From contig NZ_AZAC01000008.1 in NCBI RefSeq assembly GCF_000931935.2, positions 124,001 through 188,000 of the forward strand: DNA of 64,000 bases. The letters run 5' to 3'. The notes under the pieces were generated by a model, which did not search any database, had not been told where the DNA came from, and was given only the letters and a program-made list of their open reading frames with translations. The DNA comes from Dethiosulfatarculus sandiegensis (lineage in GTDB: Bacteria > Desulfobacterota > Desulfarculia > Desulfarculales > Desulfarculaceae). Positions 53,748 to 63,241 of the stretch are shown here, one piece after another; positions within the stretch are counted from its first letter, which is position 1, and each line of letters opens with the position of its first letter. Position numbers and translations under genes: made by a program.

Positions 53748-55646
53748 TTAGGCCTCCTTCACCGGCAGTATGGCATTTTCGGGACAGATCTGGGCGCAAA
53801 GAGCGCAGCCCACACATTGTCCGGCATTGATTTTGGCTTGGCCTTTTTCCACATACATGGCCGGACAGGCGATTTTGTTGATACAGTCCATATGGCCCTT
53901 GCATTTATCAACCTTGACTTCAAAGGGCTTTCTGGTCCTGGGGACAACCCGCTTGGCAAACAAGGGGCAAAGCTCCTTGCTGATTACGACGCTCACGCCC
54001 TCGTGGTTCACCGCTTCTTCAATCGCCTTGATCGCGGCTTTGGTCTTCAGAGGTTTTATGGTGGTGACATGCTCCACCCCCAGACCCCTGACCACCTGTT
54101 CTATATCAATATGGGTGGTGGCATCGCCTATGGCCTCGGTGTCCACGCCCGGGTGGGGCTGGTGTCCGGTCATGGCGGTGGTGCCGTTGTCCAAAATCAC
54201 CAGGGTGAAGTTCAGGTTGTTATGCACTGCGTTGACCAGGCCTGTCATGCCGGAATGGAAAAAGGTGGAGTCGCCGATAAAGCTAACCACCTTTTTGTCG
54301 GTTGCCCTGGCAAAGCCTCCCGCGCTGGAGACCGAAGAGCCCATGCAGACCAGGAAATCGGCCATCTGGATGGGAGGCAGAAGTCCCAGGGTGTAACAGC
54401 CGATATCCGTTGGGTGGATTCCGTCCTTGCCCACAACTTCCTTAACCGCATAATAGGTGGCCCGGTGGGGGCAGCCTGCGCAGAGGTTCGGGGGACGGCC
54501 GGGCAGGACAGGCAGGTCGTCCAATTTAAGGGGAGTTGTGAATTTGGCTTTAAGGCCAAAGGTCTTGCCTACGACCTGGCGCACCAGGCGGGGATTGTAT
54601 TCAAAGGCGCGGCTGAAGAATTTGGGCGGGGCCACATCCACGGTGACCTCCGGGAATTTGGCCGATTTGCCTGCGATCTCGGTGGCGATGCCTTTTTTCT
54701 GGCAAATGGAGCGGACCGCGTCTTCCAGAAGCGGCTCAAGCTCTTCCACCACCAGGACCTTTTCCACGGATTTGAGGAAACGGGCCATTTTCTTTTCGGG
54801 CAAGGGCCAGGTAAAGCCCAGGTTCAACACCTTGATCTGGTTCAATGCTCCCAAATCCTTCAGCGCGTCCCGGACATAATTTTTACAGACCGCGGTGGTG
54901 ATGATGCCGTAGGAGCCCCGGCCGGTTACCTTGTTGTATTCGGAGGCCTCACTGATGGCTTGGGATTTGTCGTAAATCTCCAAGAGGCGCAAGTGCTTTT
55001 TGCGGCTCACCGCCGGTACGGTCACGAAATCCATGGGGCTTTTTTTGAAGACCGAGGTTTGCTTGACCTTCGGCAGTTTAGCATAGGTCACGCCTTCCCT
55101 GGCATGGTTGACCCTGGTGGTGGTGCGCAAAAGGACGGGGGATTTCAATTCTTCGCTCAAGTCAAAGGCGTACTTGGTCATTTCCTTCAACTCGGCAGGC
55201 CCCTTGGCCTCGAGCATGGGCAGGCCGCTCAACCGGGCGTAGTAGCGGTTGTCCTGTTCGTTCTGGCTGGAGAACATGGAGGGGTCGTCCGCGGTCAGAA
55301 CCACCAGTCCCGCGTTGACGCCGGTGTAGGCCAGGGTCATAAGCGGGTCTGCGGCCACGTTCAACCCCACGTGCTTCATGGTGCAAAGGGTGCGCAGACC
55401 GGCAACGGCCGCACCGGCGGCGCATTCCAAAGCCACCTTCTCATTGGTCGAGTATTCAAAGTAATACTTGACCTGATCAGGGTTTTGCTTTCTGAGGCGG
55501 TACAAGGTGTCCGGCACCTCCGATGACGGCGTGCCCGGGTAACAGGTGGCAAAGGCCATCCCAGCTTCCAGCGCGCCTCGCACGATTGCCTCGTTGCCCA
55601 GAAGCAGATGAGTTGCGCCGCCTGATTGGGTCAACAGCTTATCCAT
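53748..55646 (-). CDS. iorA: Indolepyruvate:ferredoxin oxidoreductase, alpha subunit
   Basis: 632 residues. Pyrimidine-binding domain first (LLGNEAIVRGALEAGMAF, YPGTPSSEVPD), thiamine-diphosphate domain with GDSTFFHSG and LVILDNGTTAMTG, and a C-terminal two-cluster ferredoxin: CKGHMDCINKIACP and CVGCALCAQICP. The first cluster motif is irregular (spacing CxxxxCxxxxxCP), as in other IorA. The ATG at 55646 has GGAGG eight bases upstream. The non-coding region behind it carries the promoter side shared with rnf. Confidence 0.95.
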   Translation of the reverse strand: MDKLLTQSGGATHLLLGNEAIVRGALEAGMAFATCYPGTPSSEVPDTLYRLRKQNPDQVKYYFEYSTNEKVALECAAGAAVAGLRTLCTMKHVGLNVAADPLMTLAYTGVNAGLVVLTADDPSMFSSQNEQDNRYYARLSGLPMLEAKGPAELKEMTKYAFDLSEELKSPVLLRTTTRVNHAREGVTYAKLPKVKQTSVFKKSPMDFVTVPAVSRKKHLRLLEIYDKSQAISEASEYNKVTGRGSYGIITTAVCKNYVRDALKDLGALNQIKVLNLGFTWPLPEKKMARFLKSVEKVLVVEELEPLLEDAVRSICQKKGIATEIAGKSAKFPEVTVDVAPPKFFSRAFEYNPRLVRQVVGKTFGLKAKFTTPLKLDDLPVLPGRPPNLCAGCPHRATYYAVKEVVGKDGIHPTDIGCYTLGLLPPIQMADFLVCMGSSVSSAGGFARATDKKVVSFIGDSTFFHSGMTGLVNAVHNNLNFTLVILDNGTTAMTGHQPHPGVDTEAIGDATTHIDIEQVVRGLGVEHVTTIKPLKTKAAIKAIEEAVNHEGVSVVISKELCPLFAKRVVPRTRKPFEVKVDKCKGHMDCINKIACPAMYVEKGQAKINAGQCVGCALCAQICPENAILPVKEA

Positions 55647-56847
55647 ATGGAATTCCTCCACCTGAAAAAGATGACGAATTGCGGTCTGCCGGGGCGGTCA
55701 GGGCCGATATTCCGGCTGCCGTTTGTCTGTGCGCTGCCAAAAGGCATCAAGCCTTGGGGTGAAAGGCCCGTATCTAAAATTAGATGCGGGCTTTAGATTT
55801 CAGGGTTAAGCGGCTGCCCTCAGACAGCCTGCCCAGCAGGCGGAAGGCGGCTTTCCTCCTCCCCCTGTTGGACGAACCGGGGCTTTTCCCCGATCATTTC
55901 CAGACTGCATCCAACCGGGGCGAGATATGCTTTCCGGGTAAGGCAAGGCCGTGTCGCGGCTGCCTTTTTGCCTTGTGGATTGCAGTTACATGTTAGCTAT
56001 AAAGTAACTATGGTGACTGTATATTCATCGCGGCCTCAGTGTCAAGCAAAATCCCATTTATCCCATGGGGTGGGCTCCATTCTTTCGTGTAGACTTTTTT
56101 AATAGATTTTAAAACCCAAAAAGATACAGTGTTTAATAAGAATAATGGGTTCAAATAATCTACGAAAAATAAAATATGAAAAGAATTTTATATGTAATTG
56201 AAAATTGTTTTAGACGGCTTTTTTTTGGCAAGCGTGTGGATGGATTTTAAAAGGCCTTCGATTTTACTAGGAGATATACGTTCACTTATTCACAAAAACA
56301 GACTATTAGCGGCTCTATAATAAGCCTGGGAAATATATGTTGTTGGTATGTATTAAAAAAAACTTGTAAAGTCCGTTGTTTGAGATAAACAGTAAAATGC
56401 ATATCCCTATAGTGGACAAACGCGGTTTTTAAACTCGATAGGGATAAAAGGGGCCGCTCTTTGCCGCGAAACAGGAACATCAAGTTGACAAGAGGGCTCT
56501 TGCGGTTTTATATATTGGAAACCGTAAATCCGGGTTCCCTGACGGCGGCATGGTTAGCCAAGTTTTGCCGAAAGGGAGGGCGCGGAGGGTGTTTTTCATT
56601 TTTGCAACGTGATTTCAGCCGATTATCCTTAACTGTAAGGGTGTTGGTCCGTTTGACGTATTAAGGTGCCCCGAACTTGACCCGGGAATACAGACCAAGA
56701 ACTAATGATTGTTTAGCAAAGGGCAGGAAGCAGACTGTTTGCAATTTGAGAATCCAGCCGGATTTTTTTTAGAAGACGTTTGTGTAAGTATTCACAGCGT
56801 CAGGCAGACAGGTTCGCCAAAAGCCCCAGATCTGGGAGTGTTAGCGC
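55647..56847. other. 1.2-kb non-coding region between iorA and rnfC
   Basis: Long divergent region for a compact genome. The middle part (about 56040-56460) is very AT-rich. A hairpin with one bulged G lies at 55762-55794 and may belong to the iorA leader. Short open frames have no ribosome binding site or familiar content. A promoter candidate is listed separately. Confidence 0.55.
56485..56514 (+). promoter_or_regulatory. Candidate promoter of the rnf operon
   Basis: TTGACA, 18 bases, TATATA, directly after the AT-rich stretch. It would give a leader of about 330 bases before rnfC. Confidence 0.45.
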
Positions 56848-58164
56848 ATGAAGATCGAACATTTGTTCAAGGGCGTCCGCCGCCGCCCTCCCAACGTCTC
56901 ACCTCCCGCTGAAATAGAATCGGTGCAGCGGGTGTTTCTGCCGCTTCAGCCGGGCGTAAAGGCCTTGGTGGAAGCCGGGCAGGAAGTAGCCATCGGTCAG
57001 TTGGTGGGGGCTTCTGAAGACTCGCCGGCTCAGAATGTGCACGCCTCGGTGAGCGGGACAGTGGCAGGTGTGGAGATGGTGACCGGTGTCGCCGGTCAGC
57101 CGGTGAATGCGGTGGCCATTATAAATGATGGCAAAAACACCATGGCGCCGGCTGAGGATGCGGCGTTGGCCATCAGGGAGCCTGAGACCCTGGTCTCCCA
57201 CAAACCCCTTGAACTGGCCGGGAGGTTGGATCAGGCCGGGTTTGATATTTCCGCCACAGTGGGGCCCAAGCCTTATATCTCCATGAACGGCGTGAAGCAG
57301 ATACGCAAGATCGATTATCTGATCATATCTGCGGTTGACTACGATCCGCCGGTAGCCCCCAACCAGGCCTCTTTGGCTGATATCGCGCAGGAAGAACTGG
57401 TCTTGGGCATAAGTGCCTTGGTCCATGTCTCCGGAGCTAAAAAAGTTAAACTGGCCATTCCCAAGGGCGGCGTCTCCAAAGATCTGGAGAAGCTGGCTTA
57501 TGACCTGAACTGGGAAATGGCTTCTGTGGCGGCCGGTCAGTATCCCTTTGCCTGGGACAACCTGCTTATCAATCAGCTCACCGGCCGGGAGGTTTTCTTC
57601 CCGGAAGGAGATTCCAGGGATTGGGGCGCGGTTGTGGTGCCGCTGCCCAAGGTGCTTGAGCTGGCCCGCTGCCTCATGACCGGAAAACCCGCCACCACCT
57701 GCACCCTGGCCGTGAGCGGAGACGTGAACCAGCCCAAGGTGCTGAAGGCGCCTTGCGGAACCCCGGTCAAGGATCTGCTCGAGGCTTGCGGTGGAGTGAG
57801 CGGAGATCAGGGCAAGGTTATTCTGGGCGGTCCCATGAAGGGCCAGGCCCTTTTCGACCTGGATATGCCGGTCACCAAGGATATGGACGGATTGTTCGTC
57901 CAATCCGCCGAAAAAATGGCCAAGTTCAGCGATCATCCCTGTATTCACTGTGGCCGTTGCGTGCAGGTCTGCCCCGTGAACCTGATTCCGGGTGAATTGG
58001 GCAAGCTGTGTGAGTACAACCAGTTTGAAGAGGCTGCCGATAAGGACCTGTTCCAGTGTATCGAGTGCGGAGCCTGCGCCTATGTCTGCCCCGCCAGAAG
58101 GCCCCTGGTGCAGCTCTTCCAGTACGGTAAGGCGGAAATCCAGGCCGAGAGGATGGAACAATGA
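56848..58164 (+). CDS. rnfC: Rnf complex subunit C, variant without canonical NADH/FMN motifs
   Basis: Peripheral Rnf subunit. N-terminal domain (PPAEIESVQRVFLPLQPG; lipoyl-like HASVSGTVAGVE), an SLBB-like part and two [4Fe-4S] motifs near the end (CIHCGRCVQVCPVNL, CIECGACAYVCPARR). In canonical RnfC a GLGGAGFPTHVK loop and an AAECEPY motif bind FMN and NADH. Here the matching places read AGFDISATVGPKPYI and SAVDYDPPVAP, and the SGGAKQL-type motif is replaced by AWDNLLINQLTG. The Fe-S wiring remains but the nucleotide site seems lost. 438 residues. Overlaps rnfD by four bases. Confidence 0.9.
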   Translation: MKIEHLFKGVRRRPPNVSPPAEIESVQRVFLPLQPGVKALVEAGQEVAIGQLVGASEDSPAQNVHASVSGTVAGVEMVTGVAGQPVNAVAIINDGKNTMAPAEDAALAIREPETLVSHKPLELAGRLDQAGFDISATVGPKPYISMNGVKQIRKIDYLIISAVDYDPPVAPNQASLADIAQEELVLGISALVHVSGAKKVKLAIPKGGVSKDLEKLAYDLNWEMASVAAGQYPFAWDNLLINQLTGREVFFPEGDSRDWGAVVVPLPKVLELARCLMTGKPATTCTLAVSGDVNQPKVLKAPCGTPVKDLLEACGGVSGDQGKVILGGPMKGQALFDLDMPVTKDMDGLFVQSAEKMAKFSDHPCIHCGRCVQVCPVNLIPGELGKLCEYNQFEEAADKDLFQCIECGACAYVCPARRPLVQLFQYGKAEIQAERMEQ

Positions 58165-59156
58165 ACAACCAGCTCTTGACAGTATCCAGTTCGCCCCATG
58201 TGCTGGGCGGGGCTTCGGTCCGCTCCTTCAACCTGGAGTTCCTCATCGCCCTGGCCCCGGCCCTTTTGGTGGGCTTCTATTACTTTGGCGCACCGGCCGT
58301 CATGGTGGTCTGTCTGGCAGCCGCCAGCTGCGTGGCCACGGAGGCCCTTTGTAATGTAATCGCCAAAAAAACTCAAAACCTAGGCGATCTGCACGCCCTT
58401 TTGACCGGTGTTGTCCTGGGCATGCTTCTGCCTGCGGGCGTGCCTTTCTGGCTCCCCATTGTGGGCGGCTTTGTGGCCATTGTACTCGGCAAAATGCTTT
58501 TCGGCGGCCTGGGCGCTTACCCCATGAACCCGGCCCTTATCGCCTGGGCGGCTTTGGCCCTTTCCTGGCCCGAACACATGAAGGCCTTTTACACTCCTTT
58601 GGCCGAGGGTGATCCTGAAATAAGCATGACCCTCCTGATGGAGTTCAAAGACGATGTGGCAGTCCTTGAGATGTATGGGATGGGGGAGATATGGAAGGGG
58701 CTTTTGCCCGGAGCCATTGGAACCACCTGCACCTGGGCCCTTTTGGCCGGAGGCGTCTACCTGGTGGTCAGAAAGATAATCCGCTGGCACATCCCGGTTG
58801 CGGTCCTGGTCGGCACCCTTTTGATGTCTCTTCTGGCTTCTTACACCGATCCCAGGATCATTGAGTTGGGTTGGGAGGGCTTTGGCGCGCATCTGAACCT
58901 GGCCTGGTTCCATATGGGGGCGGGAGGGCTTATGATGGCGGCTGTTTTCCTGGCCACAGAGCCGGTCTCCAGCCCGGTCACACCCAAGGGCATGCTCTGG
59001 TACGGCCTTTTGATCGGTGTTATGACCGTTATCGTAAGGCATTGGGGCAGCGCCGGTTCAGGCGCCTATTATGGTGTTCTGGTCATGAGCGCGGCCACCC
59101 CGCTCTTCGACCGCTTAAGGCCGAAGGTGCTGGGCAAACCCAGACCTCTGTACTAA
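58161..59156 (+). CDS. rnfD: Rnf complex subunit D
   Basis: Integral membrane subunit, 331 residues, about nine helices (VMVVCLAAASCVATEAL; LLTGVVLGMLLPAGVPFW; GGLGAYPMNPALIAWAAL). These match RnfD/NqrB. The covalent FMN site in relatives is a [S/T]GAT-like motif shortly before GSIGETS; here GLLPGAIGTTCTWALLAGG is seen but the preceding stretch (MEFKDDVAVLEMYG) has no such Thr motif. So this RnfD may lack the bound flavin. ATG overlaps the rnfC stop. Confidence 0.9.
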   Translation: MNNQLLTVSSSPHVLGGASVRSFNLEFLIALAPALLVGFYYFGAPAVMVVCLAAASCVATEALCNVIAKKTQNLGDLHALLTGVVLGMLLPAGVPFWLPIVGGFVAIVLGKMLFGGLGAYPMNPALIAWAALALSWPEHMKAFYTPLAEGDPEISMTLLMEFKDDVAVLEMYGMGEIWKGLLPGAIGTTCTWALLAGGVYLVVRKIIRWHIPVAVLVGTLLMSLLASYTDPRIIELGWEGFGAHLNLAWFHMGAGGLMMAAVFLATEPVSSPVTPKGMLWYGLLIGVMTVIVRHWGSAGSGAYYGVLVMSAATPLFDRLRPKVLGKPRPLY

Positions 59157-59216
59157 ATCTCCGGGCCCCGGCAGCCCTTGCCGGGGAGCCGTCCGGCCTT
59201 TAAAGGCCGGGGAGGG

Positions 59217-59801
59217 ATGTTGAAGGTGCGTGAAATACTGAAACTGGTCGTGGTGCTGGGCTTGATCTGCGCTGCCAGTGGGCTGGCCCTGTCATTTGTA
59301 TATGACGTGACCAAAGAACCGATTTATATGACCAAGCTGCAGAAGGTTAAGGCCCCGGCAGTCATGAAGGTGCTGCAGGGCTTTGATAACGACCCCATGA
59401 AGGACCTGATCAAGATTCCCGTGGGCAAGGACAAAAAAGGAAAGCCGCTTGATCTGTTGGTTTTCCCGGCCAAAAAGGCAGGCAAGACCTTTGCCGTGGC
59501 CTATGAGACCTCGGCCACAGGCTATCATGGCGAAATCGCGGTCATGGTGGGCGTGGATCTGGCTAAAAAAGATATTACCGGCATCCAGATTGTGGAGCAG
59601 TCCGAGACCCCGGGTCTGGGCGCTCGCATATTAAACCCTGAATTTACCGATTCCTTTAAGGGCAAGCCGGTTGATAAGGAACTCACTAAAGGTGACATCA
59701 ACGCCTTGAGTGGAGCCACGCTTTCCACCAACGGCGTCGTGGCCGCCGTGAACAAGGCCCGTGTTTTATATGAAAAATACGGCGCCGAGATGGCCAAATA
59801 G
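59217..59801 (+). CDS. rnfG: Rnf complex subunit G, flavoprotein
   Basis: 194 residues. One N-terminal membrane helix (VVVLGLICAASGLALSFVYDV) and a periplasmic FMN-binding domain. The flavin attachment motif LSGATLST (Thr) is intact, close to the C terminus. Its maturation needs the ApbE encoded at the end of the operon. The ATG at 59217 directly abuts GGAGGG, so translation may really start at the GTG nine codon-bases later (59226). Confidence 0.92.
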   Translation: MLKVREILKLVVVLGLICAASGLALSFVYDVTKEPIYMTKLQKVKAPAVMKVLQGFDNDPMKDLIKIPVGKDKKGKPLDLLVFPAKKAGKTFAVAYETSATGYHGEIAVMVGVDLAKKDITGIQIVEQSETPGLGARILNPEFTDSFKGKPVDKELTKGDINALSGATLSTNGVVAAVNKARVLYEKYGAEMAK

Positions 59802-59815
59802 GGGAGGTGGTTCAG

Positions 59816-60433
59816 ATGGCATCGATTGCTAAGGAATTTACCAAAGGATTATGGGATGTTCTGCCGCCTTTCCGGCTGGTTCTGGGGCTCTGCCCGGTTC
59901 TGGCCGTGACCACAGCGGCTGAAAACGGAGTCGGTATGGGCCTGGCCACCACCTTTGTGCTGGTCTGTTCCAACCTGTTGGTCTCGCTTTTAAGGAATGT
60001 TATCCCCAAAAAGGTGCGTATCGCCGCCTTTATTGTTATCATCGCCAGCTTTGTGGTCATCGTCGAGCTTATGATGCAGGCCTACGCCTATGGCCTTTAC
60101 CAGGTTCTGGGCATCTTCATCCCCTTGATCGTGGTTAACTGCATCATCCTGGGCAGGGCCGAGGCTTTTGCCAGCAAGAACGGACCCATCGCAAGCATTG
60201 CAGACGGTCTGGGTATCGGCCTGGGCTTTACCATGAGCCTGGGAGCCCTGGGAGCGGTGCGCGAGATCATCGGCTCGGGCGCTATATGGGGGCAACCGTT
60301 TCTCAAAAGTATTGGATACCAACCCTTTGAGTTCATGGTCAAGCCCGCCGGAGCCTTTGTCACCCTGGGTGTGATGTTGGCCCTTATCAACCTGATCAGC
60401 ATGCGCTTGGATGCGCGTAAACGGAGGAGCTAG
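59816..60433 (+). CDS. rnfE: Rnf complex subunit E
   Basis: 205 residues, six helices, RnfE/NqrD family: [20 protein letters not shown] and [17 protein letters not shown] are diagnostic. With RnfA it holds the membrane [2Fe-2S] site and the ion path. ATG chosen at 59816 with GGGGAGGT upstream, not the GTG at 59807. Confidence 0.95.
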   Translation: MASIAKEFTKGLWDVLPPFRLVLGLCPVLAVTTAAENGVGMGLATTFVLVCSNLLVSLLRNVIPKKVRIAAFIVIIASFVVIVELMMQAYAYGLYQVLGIFIPLIVVNCIILGRAEAFASKNGPIASIADGLGIGLGFTMSLGALGAVREIIGSGAIWGQPFLKSIGYQPFEFMVKPAGAFVTLGVMLALINLISMRLDARKRRS

Positions 60434-60435
60434 CC

Positions 60436-61017
60436 ATGGGTTTTGGTGACTACATGCTCTTCATTGTGGGAGCAATCCTGGTCAACAACATCCTGTTGGC
60501 CAAGTTCTTGGGTAACTGCCCCTTCCTGGGTGTCAGCAAAAAAATGGATACCGCCACCGGTATGTCCATGGCGGTCATCTTTGTTATGACCATGGCAGGC
60601 GCCATCACCTGGATGGTGCAGTACTACCTTCTGGTGCCTTTAGAGCTGGAATACCTGCAGACCATTTCCTTTATCCTGGTTATCGCCTCCTTGGTGCAGT
60701 TGGTCGAGATTGTCATGCAAAAGACCCTGCCCGCCCTTTACCGGGCCCTGGGTATCTTTTTGCCCCTGATCACCACCAACTGCGCCGTGCTTGGTGTTGC
60801 CATCATCAACATCAATGAAGGCTACGACTTTTTCGACACCCTGGTCTTCTCCTTTGCCTCTGCCCTGGGTTATTCCCTGGCCCTGGTCCTCTTTGCGGGC
60901 ATCAGGGAGCGCATGGCCCTGGCCAATGTGCCTAAGATTTTTGAAGGCACGGCTATTGCCCTGGTCACTGCCGGTTTCCTGGCTCTGGCCTTCAGCGGTT
61001 TCGCCGGGTTGGTGTAA
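60436..61017 (+). CDS. rnfA: Rnf complex subunit A
   Basis: 193 residues, six helices, RnfA/NqrE family: [20 protein letters not shown] at the start and [20 protein letters not shown] in the middle supply the conserved Cys that ligates the membrane [2Fe-2S] cluster. Forms an antiparallel pair with RnfE. GGAGGAG upstream of the ATG. Confidence 0.96.
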   Translation: MGFGDYMLFIVGAILVNNILLAKFLGNCPFLGVSKKMDTATGMSMAVIFVMTMAGAITWMVQYYLLVPLELEYLQTISFILVIASLVQLVEIVMQKTLPALYRALGIFLPLITTNCAVLGVAIININEGYDFFDTLVFSFASALGYSLALVLFAGIRERMALANVPKIFEGTAIALVTAGFLALAFSGFAGLV

Positions 61018-61126
61018 AATAGTCGGTTGCAAAAAAAAGAGGTTTTAAAAACCGGTTAATGGTGTTGATTGCAAGAAAAGACTGAAAAACGCGGCCTAAT
61101 GCGTGTTTTTAGGGAGACTGTAACAA

Positions 61127-63241
61127 ATGTTGGTTGAAGCCCTAGCGATCGGGGGATTGGGCGTAGTCGCCGCCGCCGGCCTGGGAGTCGCCGCCCGCAT
61201 ATTCGCGGTTGAGGTGGACCCCATGGTCGAGGCGGTGGAAGAGGCCCTGCCCGGCGCGAACTGCGGTGGCTGTGGATTTGCGGGATGCGCTTCCTGCGCC
61301 GTGGCCATTGCCGGCGGCAAGGCGGACCCCGGGGTCTGCGTTGCCGGAGGCCCTGAGATCGGCGCGATTATCGCCGAAATTATGGGTGTGGAACTGGTTT
61401 ACCGCGAGCCTGACCTGGCCAAGGTGGACTGCACCTACGGCACTGACAAGGCTGACCTTAAATTTAAATATGTTGGTGTGAACGACTGCCGGGCGGCCAT
61501 GACCCTGTATGAAGGGTCCAAGGAATGCGAGATCGGCTGCCTGGGCCTGGGCAGCTGCGCTGCAGCCTGCCCCTTTGACGCCATAACCATGGGCGAGGAT
61601 CACCTGCCCAAGGTTGATCCTGATAAATGCACCGGATGCGGCACCTGCGTGCGGGTGTGCCCCAAGCACATCATGCACTTAACCAGCGTTACCCGCCGCA
61701 TCTTGGGTTTCAATGCCTCGGACAACTGCCTGGCCCCCTGCCAGGCCACTTGCCCGGCCCAGATCGATATTCCCGGTTATATCAAGGCCATTGGCGAAGG
61801 ACGCTATGAGGATGCGGTAAGCATCATCAAGGAGCACAACCCTCTGCCCCTGGTCTGCGGCAGGGTCTGCCCTCATGTCTGCGAGTCCGCCTGCAGAAGG
61901 GGCTTGAACGAAGAGCCGGTGAACATCAACCACTTGAAGCGTTTTGCCGCGGATTACGAGTATCATTCAGGCAAACGCATCGATCCCTTCTGCCTGCCTA
62001 AAAACGGGCGCAAGGTGGCTGTGGTCGGCGGTGGCCCGGCTGGCCTCACGGTGAGCTACTATTTGGCCCGCATGGGCTATGCGCCCACAATTTTCGAGGC
62101 CCAGCCATTCCTCGGCGGTATGTTGCGCTTTGGCATCCCCGAGTATCGCCTGCCCAAAAAGACCCTGGATTGGGAGATTCAGGGTATCCTGGACCTGGGG
62201 GTCGAGACCCGCATGGAACAGCGCTTGGGTAAGGATTTCACCCTGGCAGAGCTTAAGGAAGAGGGCTTCGAGGCCATCTTCGTGGGTGTCGGAGCCTGGG
62301 GAAGCCGCAATATGAGGCTTGAGGGCGAGGACCTGGAAGGCGTGCTTCCCGGCACCAGCATGTTGATCGAGCGGGGGCTTTTGCACGAGACTCCGGTCGG
62401 CGACAAGGTGGTGATCGTGGGCGGCGGCAACACAGCCATTGACTGCGCCCGCACCAGCTGGAGGCTCGGAGCCAAGGAAGTCACCGTACTCTACCGCCGC
62501 TCCAGGGCTGAAATGCCTGCCAACGATATTGAGGTGGAAGAGGCCGAACACGAGGGCATCAAATTTAAATTCTTGGCCGCGCCGACCAAACTGATCGGTG
62601 AAAACGGCAAGTTGACGGCCCTGGAATATATAACCATGGAATTGGGCGAACCGGATGCTTCCGGCCGTCGCCGTCCGGAAGCCATCGAGGGCTCTGAGAC
62701 GACCATGGAAGTGGACAACGTCATCGCCGCCATCGGCCAGTTCCCCGACCTTAATTTCCGCGAGTCCGACGCCACCGCGGCCGAGCTGGAACTTACCAGG
62801 TGGAACAGCATCGACACTGACGACCAGGTCATGAACACCAATGTGGAGGGCGTATTTGCCGCGGGTGACGCGGTATTGGGCGCAGCCACGGTGGTGGAGG
62901 CCATAGGCACGGGCCGCAGGGCCGCCAGGGCCATTCACATGTATCTAACCGAAGAAGATGTGAACGCCCCTGAAAACTGGATCAAGGATGTCAAGGAAGT
63001 CCGCACCAGGGCAGAGATTCCCGGTGCAGTCCAAGGCGGCGACAGGGCCAAGATGAAAGAGCTGGATGTGCCTGAGCGTGCCATGAGCTTTACCGAGGTG
63101 GAGCTTGGCCTTACCGAGGAGGCGGCGCGCAAGGAGACCCAACGTTGCTTAAGTTGCGGTTTGATCTGCTACCGTCACGAACCCGGCCAATGTAGCTCAG
63201 ACTGCCAAGGCTGCTCGGCCAAAGTGAGGGAGAGTAACTAA
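61127..63241 (+). CDS. rnfB: RnfB fused to a GltD/NfnB-like FAD/NAD(P)H oxidoreductase
   Basis: 704 residues, against about 190-330 for ordinary RnfB. Residues 1-195: membrane anchor, the CGGCGFAGCASCA cluster domain, and two ferredoxin clusters (CLGLGSCAAACP, CTGCGTCVRVCP). Residues 200-670: a complete GltD/NfnB-like module with the N-terminal cluster domain (CLAPCQATCPAQID, CGRVCPHVCESACRRG), FAD motif VAVVGGGPAGLTVSYY, nucleotide motif VVIVGGGNTAIDCART followed by YRRSRAEMPA (the Arg pair binds NADPH in relatives), and the second FAD motif GVFAAGDAVLGA. A Cys-rich tail (CLSCGLICY, CSSDCQGC) ends it. One continuous frame with no frameshift at the junction. It could take electrons directly between NAD(P)H and the Rnf clusters. 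Confidence 0.93.
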   Translation: MLVEALAIGGLGVVAAAGLGVAARIFAVEVDPMVEAVEEALPGANCGGCGFAGCASCAVAIAGGKADPGVCVAGGPEIGAIIAEIMGVELVYREPDLAKVDCTYGTDKADLKFKYVGVNDCRAAMTLYEGSKECEIGCLGLGSCAAACPFDAITMGEDHLPKVDPDKCTGCGTCVRVCPKHIMHLTSVTRRILGFNASDNCLAPCQATCPAQIDIPGYIKAIGEGRYEDAVSIIKEHNPLPLVCGRVCPHVCESACRRGLNEEPVNINHLKRFAADYEYHSGKRIDPFCLPKNGRKVAVVGGGPAGLTVSYYLARMGYAPTIFEAQPFLGGMLRFGIPEYRLPKKTLDWEIQGILDLGVETRMEQRLGKDFTLAELKEEGFEAIFVGVGAWGSRNMRLEGEDLEGVLPGTSMLIERGLLHETPVGDKVVIVGGGNTAIDCARTSWRLGAKEVTVLYRRSRAEMPANDIEVEEAEHEGIKFKFLAAPTKLIGENGKLTALEYITMELGEPDASGRRRPEAIEGSETTMEVDNVIAAIGQFPDLNFRESDATAAELELTRWNSIDTDDQVMNTNVEGVFAAGDAVLGAATVVEAIGTGRRAARAIHMYLTEEDVNAPENWIKDVKEVRTRAEIPGAVQGGDRAKMKELDVPERAMSFTEVELGLTEEAARKETQRCLSCGLICYRHEPGQCSSDCQGCSAKVRESN

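Noticed and set aside
53613..55526. 637-codon open frame antisense to iorA/iorB
   Set aside because: His/Gly/Gln-rich translation without a family, lying wholly across two clearly identified genes; an effect of GC-rich third positions.
56677..56710. TTGACC as -35 close to rnfC
   Set aside because: The -10 at correct spacing (AACTAA) is poor; the upstream candidate is better.
56899..58161. 420-codon open frame antisense to rnfC
   Set aside because: Same cause; rnfC is certain from its Fe-S motifs and operon position.
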